Positions 25,963 through 32,507 of a DNA stretch of 34,761 nucleotides are shown piece by piece. Both the position numbers and the translations under genes were made by a program. The notes beneath the pieces are model-generated. The model made no database searches. It saw only the letters and a list, made by a program, of their open reading frames with translations, and was not told the origin of the DNA. Numbering within the stretch: the stretch's first letter is position 1; each line of letters starts with the position of its first letter. Source of the stretch: Candidatus Zixiibacteriota bacterium (lineage in GTDB: Bacteria > Zixibacteria > MSB-5A5 > GN15 > FEB-12); the NCBI GenBank assembly GCA_024276275.1, contig JAJRXM010000072.1:72416-107176 (forward strand). Direction: 5' to 3'.

Positions 25963-26111
25963 TTGTTGAAAAACCTCTCTTTTAGGAACATACTTCGACT
26001 CCGCTCAGTATGACAAATTGTAAGTTGTTGTCTTTCAAGTCACCCTGAACAGGTTGCAACCTGTGAGCAGAGTCGAAGGGTCTTGAAAGACAAACTGGAC
26101 TTTTTCAACAA
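25963..26111. repeat. MITE-like 149-bp element with 11-bp terminal inverted repeats and a central cruciform
   Basis: TTGTTGAAAAA (25963-25973) and TTTTTCAACAA (26101-26111) are perfect terminal arms. Inside are the right copy of the 25-bp repeat (25990-26014) and a large hairpin: TTGTCTTTCAAG (26028-26039) pairs exactly with CTTGAAAGACAA (26082-26093), then ACCCT with AGGGT, then the 14-base palindrome CAGGTTGCAACCTG (26050-26063). It lies about 40 bases after the PdxJ-like gene and may also block transcription into the island. There is no coding capacity. Confidence 0.7.
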
Positions 26112-26153
26112 ACTCTTTTAAGAAGGGTCGGGTCTGTTTATATTTTCACTAAA

Positions 26154-26870
26154 CTACTTTTTCAACAGCGTTTGCATATCATCAACAGCTTGTTTTAGTC
26201 CGAGCAATAATGCCTTTGAAACAAGCGCATCACCGATTATAAATGACTCAAACATCTGCAATTCTACAAGCGGTTTGATATTTTTATAATGCAGACCTCT
26301 TGCACCGACAAGAGAAAGATTATGCTTCACCGCCGATTGAGCAGCTCTGTCAATTCGGTCGAGTTCCGCCTGAGCATCACCAACCGTACGAGCCTCGGTA
26401 TAACCTGCACAGTTTAAAACAACTACCGATGCTCCCGCTTTTGCGGCACCTTTAATTTCATCAGGTTCAGGTTCAACAAAATACCCGACTTCAACACCAA
26501 CCGCTTGTAATTGGTTTGAAACAGTTCTATAATCGACAGGGGCAGAACTAAAATCTATTGGTGATAACGGAGAATCGGAGTCGGCATGGTCGGCGGCAAA
26601 AATAACAGTATGAGGTTTTAGTTCTCTAATTTTCTCGATAGCCTCTTCGGCAGGCGGCATTTCAACAATCAGTTTTGTTTTTACGATACCTTTTAAAAGA
26701 TACAAATCACGCTCCCGAATATATTTTCTATCTCTGCGAAACTGCACCGAGACCGCATCAACACCATATAGCTCGCCAAGCATTGCAAGCTGTGAGGGGT
26801 CCGGTTCGTTTTGTCTTGAGACCGAACGAAGCACCGCGGCCATATCTACATTAAAAGTCAATAACGACAT
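26154..26870 (-). CDS. PdxJ-like (pyridoxine 5'-phosphate synthase fold) protein with altered active site
   Basis: The 238 residues align end to end with PdxJ, the TIM-barrel enzyme that makes pyridoxine 5'-phosphate: 'FNVDMAAVLRSV' for the usual NxDHxATLR, 'VSVQFRRDRKYIRERD' for VHLREDRRHIxDRD, 'KLIVEMPPAEE' for NLEMA, 'GARGLHYKNIKPL' for AGHGLxYxNV, and 'FIIGDALVSKAL' for NIGHAIVxRAV. The conserved His residues are replaced by Met10, Gln43, Tyr50, Arg191 and Asp214; Asp9, Arg45 and Glu70 remain. It is therefore probably not an ordinary PdxJ. Ribosome site AAGGAAA precedes the ATG. It follows rsmA by about 50 bases. The frame is intact, so it is under some selection. Confidence 0.8.
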   Translation of the reverse strand: MSLLTFNVDMAAVLRSVSRQNEPDPSQLAMLGELYGVDAVSVQFRRDRKYIRERDLYLLKGIVKTKLIVEMPPAEEAIEKIRELKPHTVIFAADHADSDSPLSPIDFSSAPVDYRTVSNQLQAVGVEVGYFVEPEPDEIKGAAKAGASVVVLNCAGYTEARTVGDAQAELDRIDRAAQSAVKHNLSLVGARGLHYKNIKPLVELQMFESFIIGDALVSKALLLGLKQAVDDMQTLLKK

Positions 26871-26920
26871 ACTATTTTCCTTTATATTATTTCATACACA
26901 AAAAATTATCTGTTTTTATG

Positions 26921-27724
26921 TTATTTCTTATACGGAAGAATATTACGAAGGGCGAATAAATTAGTCAATTTTAAAAAGTTTTCCAAAGAAATCTGTTCAG
27001 CCCTAACTTTGTCAGACAATTCGCACTCAGTAAGAGCAGAAATTATTTTATCAGATTTTGGAAAAACTTCGGAAGTTATGTTATTTACAAAAGTTTTACG
27101 CCGTTGTGAAAATGCTGTTCTTACTAGCAGTTCAAACAGTTCACGATTTTCAACTGGGATATTTTCTCTCGGTATTAATTTTACTAAAGATGAATCCACT
27201 TTAGGTGGAGGAGCAAAATGTTCAGGTGAGATATTAAAGAGTAGTTCCACCTCAAAATACAGCTGTGTGAAAATCGCCAGTGGTGACCAATTTTTTGTGT
27301 GCGGTTTTGCAGAAAGCCTTAGGGCAACTTCTTTTTGAGTCATAAAAAATGCCGAAAGGATATCATTGTGTCGTTTACACGCCCATTCAATGACCGGAGT
27401 TGTAATGTTATACGGAAGATTTCCAACCAGCATATAATCTTTGAAATCAGGTTCATAGAGTAAAAAATCGGTATGGATAATTTCAACATTCGGAAACTTG
27501 GAAAGTAGTTTTGTCAGATAGCCGATCAAATCATTGTCAAACTCAATCGCTGTGACTAATGCATCTGATTCGGCAAGCGGAAGTGTTATTGCTCCTCTTC
27601 CTGAGCCTATTTCTATAATACGGGAATTTTTCTGAGGATTAACAGCATCGATAATTTGTTGAATTATATCCTGAGATTTTAAAAAATTCTGTCCGAATCT
27701 TTTTTTGGCACGATAGCCGGACAT
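26921..27724 (-). CDS. rsmA: 16S rRNA (adenine1518-N6/adenine1519-N6)-dimethyltransferase
   Basis: RsmA (KsgA) dimethylates two adjacent adenosines in the 3' hairpin of 16S rRNA during small-subunit assembly. At 267 residues it has 'KKRFGQNFLK' at the N-terminus, the SAM motif 'IIEIGSGRGAITLPL', 'AIEFDNDLIGYL', the catalytic 'LVGNLPYNITTPV', 'MTQKEVALRL' and 'FAPPPKVDSSLVKL', all typical. The ATG lies four bases past the tatD stop and uses a GGAG within the tatD end, so the two are co-translated. All catalytic motifs are intact. Confidence 0.97.
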   Translation of the reverse strand: MSGYRAKKRFGQNFLKSQDIIQQIIDAVNPQKNSRIIEIGSGRGAITLPLAESDALVTAIEFDNDLIGYLTKLLSKFPNVEIIHTDFLLYEPDFKDYMLVGNLPYNITTPVIEWACKRHNDILSAFFMTQKEVALRLSAKPHTKNWSPLAIFTQLYFEVELLFNISPEHFAPPPKVDSSLVKLIPRENIPVENRELFELLVRTAFSQRRKTFVNNITSEVFPKSDKIISALTECELSDKVRAEQISLENFLKLTNLFALRNILPYKK

Positions 27725-27727
27725 AGC

Positions 27728-28159
27728 TTAATCTCCGAATGTTTCTACGAGTTTGAAAAGCTTCTGCACTGTTCTGTCTACAGTTTTTTCAACTTCGTTT
27801 ATATCAATCTGCTTGAGTTCCGCAAGATGCTGATAAACATACTTTACAAGTGCCGGACGATTGGTTTTTCCCCGATGCGGAACCGGTGCTAAAAAGGGTG
27901 CATCTGTTTCCAAAATAATTTTTTCAAGCGGAACTTCACGGGCAACATCGGCCATTGTTGCTTTTTTATAAGTAATAATACCGCCGACCGAAATGACAAA
28001 CCCTAAATCAAAAACTTTTTGAGCCTCTTCAACCGTTCCGGGAAAACAATGAAAAACTCCGCCCGGTATGTCAAAGGCATAGTCCTGTACAATCTCATAG
28101 GTATCATCAAATGCTTCGCGGGTATGAATCACTATCGGCAATTTCAGTTCAACTGCCAT
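27728..28159 (-). pseudogene. tatD: TatD-family metal-dependent hydrolase, C-terminal part (frameshift fragment)
   Basis: C-terminal two thirds of a TatD-type deoxyribonuclease/hydrolase. It carries 'LPIVIHTREAFDD' (metal His), 'GVFHCFPGT' (metal His), 'FVISVGGIITY' and 'ILETDAPFLAPVPHRGKTN' (catalytic Asp). The frame is open upstream to the break and reads 'KVIAIGEIGLDYYRDYS', with the metal-binding Glu of the GEIGLDY motif, continuing through 'QQLEMAVELKLPIVIHTR'. The first start used by the fragment (ATG at 28159) falls inside a conserved helix, so it is not a natural gene start. It ends four bases before rsmA. Confidence 0.88.
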
Positions 28160-28236
28160 TTCAAGCTGTTGTCTGAAAACTTTTCGCTGTACATCACGAG
28201 GTGAATAGTCTCGATAATAATCAAGTCCGATTTCAC

Positions 28237-28503
28237 CTATAGCGATAACTTTTTTTCAGATGTCAGCTCTTTTATTTTTGAAATAATTTGGTCGTTTGCA
28301 TGTTTGGCATCGCTCGGATTAATCCCTACTGCGGCAAACACCGAATCAAATTGACTAGCATACGCAACTGATATTTCCGATGATTTTAAATCGGTACCGA
28401 TGTTCAGAATTGTATGAACACCGTTATCATTTGCATTTGTGACTAAATCTGAAACTGAACCTGATTTTTCTATGTAATTCAGATGGCAATGAGAGTCTAT
28501 CAT
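28237..28503 (-). pseudogene. tatD: TatD-family metal-dependent hydrolase, N-terminal part (frameshift fragment)
   Basis: The 5' part of tatD, with the metal motif 'MIDSHCHLNYIE' at the N-terminus and 'VFAAVGINPSDAKH', normal for the family. At 28266-28258 the minus strand reads G-AAAAAAA-G. The frame continues GAA AAA AAG TTA and stops at TAG 28239-28237. Family sequence continues in the -1 frame as 'KVIAIGEIGLDYY'. The break lies exactly at the heptamer A-AAA-AAG in the original frame, the slippery site used by dnaX. A lost A from a run of eight is equally consistent. The ATG shares one base with the metG stop. Joined, the protein is about 258 residues. Confidence 0.88.
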
Positions 28504-28976
28504 CAGCTGACTTTGGCACCTGCTGGAAGGTCATCAGACGGTGTCAGAAGTGTCAGTTTTTTACCTTTTTTAGCAGCTAATAACATACCGTTTGATTCTA
28601 TACCTCGGATAGTTGCAGGTTTTAAATTTGCAACCAGAATTACTTTCATCCCTTTTATTTTTTCAGGAGGATAATGCTCGGCTACACCCGCAACAACCTG
28701 ACGAGTTTCAGCCCCGACGTTCACCTGCAGTTTCAACAAACGGTCGGCACCTTCCACTTTGTCAGCTTCTAATACTTCAGCTACGACAAGACGGACTTTG
28801 GCAAAATCGGAAATATCAATTAAGTTATCTTCTTCTTTTGCTAGTTTATTATTCTTTTTCTCGATAGCTTTTCTGTCAATACGAGGGAAGATTGATTCTT
28901 CAATTTGTACGACAGAGCCCGGTTTCAAGTCAAAAAATGTATTAGCTCTTTCAAGCGTCAAGGTAGTATCGTCAAG
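28503..28976 (-). pseudogene. metG: Methionyl-tRNA synthetase, C-terminal tRNA-binding domain (after in-frame stop)
   Basis: In the same frame as metG, directly after its TAA. It reads 'LDDTTLTLERANTFFDLKPG', then 'ESIFPRIDRKA', which is the end of the MetRS anticodon-binding domain, followed by a Lys/Glu-rich linker and a Trbp111-like EMAP-II/OB tRNA-binding domain: 'ISDFAKVRLVVAEVLEADKV' and 'ANLKPATIRGIESNGMLLAA'. Because it begins in the middle of the last catalytic-module helix, it is not a free-standing Trbp111. The first alternative start is TTG at 28961. Its TGA shares one base with the tatD ATG. Confidence 0.85.
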
Positions 28977-30416
28977 TTAAAATACGTTTCTTATCTCACG
29001 CATTTTGTTTGGCATAATTGGGAATAGGACTATCGAAACTATCCGAATAACTTCGGCACAGGCATACAAAATTCCGCCGGCTTCCTCAAGTTTTCCTTCT
29101 TTGACTAGTTTCCATGGAGCCTTATCATTAAAATATTTATTAGTAAATCGTATTAAATCAATCGCTTCGTCTATAGCTTTTGACAGTCTAAAATGTTTTA
29201 TATGTGCATAAATCGTATTCGGAAGAGGCTCCGTTCTTTCCATTATTTCTGTAATTTCTTTAGTAGAACTACTCGGTTTTGGAATCTTCCCGTCAAAATT
29301 TACAATCATCATTTTTGCAACTCGAGAGACTAAATTGCCCAAGTCATTGGCAAGGTCAGAATTGTATTTGGTGACAAATCTTTTAGCCTGAACATCGCCG
29401 TCAATTCCAAAAGGAAACTGTGTCAATAAAAGGTATCTGGCACCGTCAATGCCAAACTGTTCGACAATAGCATTAGGGTCAATCGTATTACCTAATGTCT
29501 TTGACATTTTTTCACCGTCAACGGTAAAGAACCCGTGTATAAACATCGTCTTTGGAAGTTTAACTCCGGCAGCCAAAAGCATTGCAGGCCAGAAGAGAGT
29601 ATGAAATTTTAAAATATCTTTTGCCATCAGATGCACTACTTCACCGTCAGTCCACCATTTATTGAATGTTGCTTCATCATCTCCGTAACCGATAGCTGAG
29701 ATATAATTAGAAAGAGCATCGACCCACACATAAGCAACCTGTTCTTTGTCGAATGATAACGGCACTCCCCATTTTACGCGTTCACGGGAAAGAGAAAAGT
29801 CAGGAATATCCTGATTGATAAGTCCGAGTACTTCCCGCTTGCGTTCTTCTGGTAAAATTAACAGTTCATTTGATTCAATAAGTGCTTTTATCTTGGGTAA
29901 AAATGCGGAGAGCCTGAAAAAGTAATTTTTTTCTTTTAGTGCTTCAGGTTTTACTTTATGGTCGGGACATAGCCCATCAACTAATTCTTTTTCGGTAATA
30001 AATTTTTCGCATCCCGTGCAATACAGACCTTCGTAATCAGCAGAATAGACCACATCCTGTCCGTCATCTGTTTTTGCCAAACGCATTGCATCCAGTATTT
30101 TCCAGACTGCTTTTTTATGACGTTCTGAAGTTGTCCGAATAAAATAGTCGTTTTCTATATCTAACTTTTTTAATACATTTTGAAAAGAAACTACAATTTT
30201 ATCGCAATAATCGATTTCAGACATACCTGATGCTGCAGCTACTTCGGCAACTTTATTGCCATGTTCATCGGTACCTGTTAGAAAAAAAACTTCCCGTCCT
30301 GCGATTTTATGAAATCGGGCTATCATATCCACAGCAATAGAAGTATAGGCATGCCCTATATGAGGGACATCGTTTATATAGTAGATTGGTGTTGTTATAT
30401 AAAATGGTTTTGGCAA
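28977..30416 (-). CDS. metG: Methionyl-tRNA synthetase, catalytic and anticodon-binding part, stopped by in-frame TAA
   Basis: Charges tRNA-Met with methionine in the cytoplasm. It has 'FYITTPIYYINDVPHIGHAY' with the HIGH motif, one zinc knuckle 'CTGCEKF' with a 'LCPDH' partner, 'VWVDALSNYISAIGY', and the KMSKS loop 'KMSKTLGN'. The anticodon-binding part reaches 'LFPIMPNKMREIRNVF', then TAA (28979-28977), and the same frame goes on into 28503-28976. The full protein would be about 637-639 residues, normal for MetG. Start choice: the ATG at 30422 is directly joined to GGAG, which is too close, while TTG at 30416 is six bases from that GGAG and is preferred. Confidence 0.92.
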   Translation of the reverse strand: MPKPFYITTPIYYINDVPHIGHAYTSIAVDMIARFHKIAGREVFFLTGTDEHGNKVAEVAAASGMSEIDYCDKIVVSFQNVLKKLDIENDYFIRTTSERHKKAVWKILDAMRLAKTDDGQDVVYSADYEGLYCTGCEKFITEKELVDGLCPDHKVKPEALKEKNYFFRLSAFLPKIKALIESNELLILPEERKREVLGLINQDIPDFSLSRERVKWGVPLSFDKEQVAYVWVDALSNYISAIGYGDDEATFNKWWTDGEVVHLMAKDILKFHTLFWPAMLLAAGVKLPKTMFIHGFFTVDGEKMSKTLGNTIDPNAIVEQFGIDGARYLLLTQFPFGIDGDVQAKRFVTKYNSDLANDLGNLVSRVAKMMIVNFDGKIPKPSSSTKEITEIMERTEPLPNTIYAHIKHFRLSKAIDEAIDLIRFTNKYFNDKAPWKLVKEGKLEEAGGILYACAEVIRIVSIVLFPIMPNKMREIRNVF

Positions 30417-30440
30417 AATCATCTCCGGTTTAGAAAAATT

Positions 30441-30950
30441 CTAATTATTGGAATCATCAAGTTTCTTTATATCAGCTTTACTAATTTCATTTTCATCTAT
30501 TTCATCTAATCGTGACTTTTCTATTGATGCATTATCACGACGTGCTTTATCGACAGTTAGAATATCTTCTGCCGATGAACGTATCATAACGCCTTCGCTA
30601 TCACGAATAACTGCCTCTTCGTTGAATATATCAATACGAGTAATTACACCATCTCCGTTTTTTGTTTTTACTTTAGTACCGGGAAGAGGGAATTTACCTT
30701 TGACGGTGTCATACGTTTCAGTTTCATATCGTAAACAACAAAGTAACCGTCCGCAATTACCTGAAATTTTAGATGGGTTTAGCGGTAGGTCCTGGTCTCG
30801 TGCATGTTGAGTTGAGATCGGTTTAAAGTCTGCGATAAATGTATTACAACATTGCTGTAAACCGCAAATACCGATTCCTCCGAGACGACGGGCTTCATCA
30901 CGAACACCGATTTGTCTCAGTTCTATACGGGTTTTATATTGTGATGCTAA
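30441..30950 (-). pseudogene. ricT: PSP1/RicT-like protein, C-terminal part (after in-frame stop)
   Basis: In the same frame as 30951-31346, directly after its TAG. It starts 'LASQYKTRIELRQIGVRDE' and contains the PSP1 Cys cluster: 'GICGLQQCCNTF' and 'SGNCGRLLCCLRYE', the iron-sulfur ligands in RicT-type proteins. A further region, 'FPLPGTKVKTKNGDGVITRI', follows, then an acidic and basic tail ending at TAG 30443-30441, 19 bases before the metG ATG. No start codon lies near the beginning of the piece, so it cannot be a separate gene. It must be the remainder of ricT. Confidence 0.86.
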
Positions 30951-31346
30951 CTATTTTACTAACTCTCTGAAATCTACCCGATGGTCAGCAGTAAAAAACA
31001 CTGTCATTTTATTGCCGTCGAATTGCCATTCTATATCGACGATTTTCATTTTCAATTTGTGTTTTTTTATCAGTTCTAAAATCTCAGCTTTATTGTCTAA
31101 TTCTTTTTTCTGATGTAAATCAAATTTATTGATATCCGAATCTGATGCGGGACGTAGTATTGAACGAGGTTTTTGGTTCTCTTGAAAACTAAGTTCAACA
31201 TCGACCTTTTTAGAAAGAGTACCGATATCTTCACCGCGTTCTGCTTGAATAATTACAAGTTCTGAAAGATTTAAAGAATGGTAATATGTATTGTAGAAGT
31301 ACTCTTTTCGAGAGCCTTTAAATTCTACTAAATAAAGTTCTGCCAA
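30951..31346 (-). CDS. ricT: PSP1/RicT-like protein, N-terminal part, stopped by in-frame TAG
   Basis: The N-terminal half of a PSP1-domain protein (RicT/YaaT family), which in Bacillus works with RicA and RicF on RNase Y-dependent RNA processing; its role in this organism is unknown. Visible: 'LYLVEFKGSRKEYFYN', 'VIIQAERGEDIGTLSKKV', 'MKIVDIEWQFDGNKMTVFFTA', 'DHRVDFRELVK', where the PSP1 domain is in mid-course, then TAG 30953-30951 and in-frame continuation with the Cys cluster. The start is TTG at 31346, with AAGGAG six bases upstream. In family members the stop position often holds Asp or Glu. The full protein would be 301 residues. Confidence 0.86.
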   Translation of the reverse strand: MAELYLVEFKGSRKEYFYNTYYHSLNLSELVIIQAERGEDIGTLSKKVDVELSFQENQKPRSILRPASDSDINKFDLHQKKELDNKAEILELIKKHKLKMKIVDIEWQFDGNKMTVFFTADHRVDFRELVK

Positions 31347-31376
31347 TTATAACTCCTTGATAAACCCGAGTTTCTC

Positions 31377-32507
31377 TTAATTTTGTGTTGATCGGATGTG
31401 AGTTATGAGTTTAAGACCCAACGCCATCAACGCCCCCTGAATATGCACATTACGTTCTAAATCGGCAAGGGTAATTTTTATTGTCTCTGCCATTTGTATA
31501 GACAATTTTGAGGACTGAAAATATGCTGATAAATCTTTGATTTCTGTAATAAAATCGATATTAAAAATCTCTTTTTCGTCCTCTGTAACGGCAAAATTGG
31601 CAGAATCCCGAATCAGCATTTGCCAAAGCTGTAGCATTGCCAACGTTTCAGAACGGTCTCTGAGACTCAGTAAATCATTCATATACGCCAAAACATCGGC
31701 TCCCTGTTCATTAAACAGAGATTTAAAAATTAAAAAGAAAACAGACCGCAAATTATTTTCTTCTGAATCAAACGACTCAAGAAGTAAAAACGCCTTTCCT
31801 AAAGACCCTTCTGAGATTTTAGAAAGTAACGATGCCTGATGATCGGTAGCATCGGTATGCTCCAATAAGTATTCTTTGATATTTTCAGATGAAAGCATCG
31901 GAATTTTAATTTTTTGAGATCTTGACTGAATTGTCGGTAGAAGCGAATCCGTTTTACCAACAATTAACACAATTACAGTATCTTCCGGTGGTTCTTCTAT
32001 CATTTTAAGCAGAGCATCGGCCGAAGCACCTTTCATCTGCTCCATCTTATAAAACAATACAACCCTAATTATACCTTTATCATGCCTGAGAGATAAACTT
32101 TTCTTGATTTCACGAGCAACAGAAATAGGGATATTAGTAGTTCTTGCTGAAGTCAGGAGGGCAAACGGTTCGTCTTTTTTGATTTGAATTGCTTCCACCG
32201 TAAAATCAATTGCTTTATCTAGTTTATTTTCATGCGGAGGAATCGGTAGAGCGATTTTGAGAGCATCAAAGTTAAGATTAAAAATATTTATACAGTTTCG
32301 ACAACTTCCGCACGGTTTAAAAACAGAATTTATCTCTTGTACCGATTCGCAATTAAGTAAAGCGGTAAAGGCAATAGCATGAAGCCATCGTCCGCTTCCC
32401 TCTTTTCCGTAAAGTACATATGTCGAGGAGTTTTTCTTTTGTTTATAGGCACCGGAAAGAATTTGCCATGCTCTTGAGGAGTATATAAGTTTATCTAAAT
32501 GATTCAA
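31377..32507 (-). CDS. holB: DNA polymerase III delta' subunit
   Basis: Clamp-loader subunit of the AAA+ fold. The 376 residues start 'MNHLDKLIYSSRAWQIL' at TTG 32507, with GGA six bases upstream; an in-frame TTG at 32531 would overlap the upstream gene by 41 bases. Features: degenerate P-loop 'LYGKEGSGRWLHA', the zinc cluster 'CGSCRNC' with an earlier Cys, 'MKGASADALLKMIEEPPEDT', and 'TIQSRSQKIKIPML' in place of the SRC motif. The lack of a proper Walker A Lys-Thr and SRC Cys is normal for delta'. The gene overlaps envC by 17 bases and ends about 30 bases before ricT. Confidence 0.9.
   Translation of the reverse strand: MNHLDKLIYSSRAWQILSGAYKQKKNSSTYVLYGKEGSGRWLHAIAFTALLNCESVQEINSVFKPCGSCRNCINIFNLNFDALKIALPIPPHENKLDKAIDFTVEAIQIKKDEPFALLTSARTTNIPISVAREIKKSLSLRHDKGIIRVVLFYKMEQMKGASADALLKMIEEPPEDTVIVLIVGKTDSLLPTIQSRSQKIKIPMLSSENIKEYLLEHTDATDHQASLLSKISEGSLGKAFLLLESFDSEENNLRSVFFLIFKSLFNEQGADVLAYMNDLLSLRDRSETLAMLQLWQMLIRDSANFAVTEDEKEIFNIDFITEIKDLSAYFQSSKLSIQMAETIKITLADLERNVHIQGALMALGLKLITHIRSTQN

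Noticed and set aside
28503-28961. A free-standing Trbp111-like tRNA-binding protein after metG
   Set aside because: The upstream codons are in the metG frame and complete the MetRS anticodon domain, so it is the rest of metG and not a separate gene.
7829-31346. Stop-codon reassignment as the cause of the in-frame stops
   Set aside because: TAA, TAG and TGA all end intact genes in this window (for example TAA at the peptidase, TAG at ftsI, TGA at mraY), and four of the seven breaks are frameshifts, which reassignment cannot explain.
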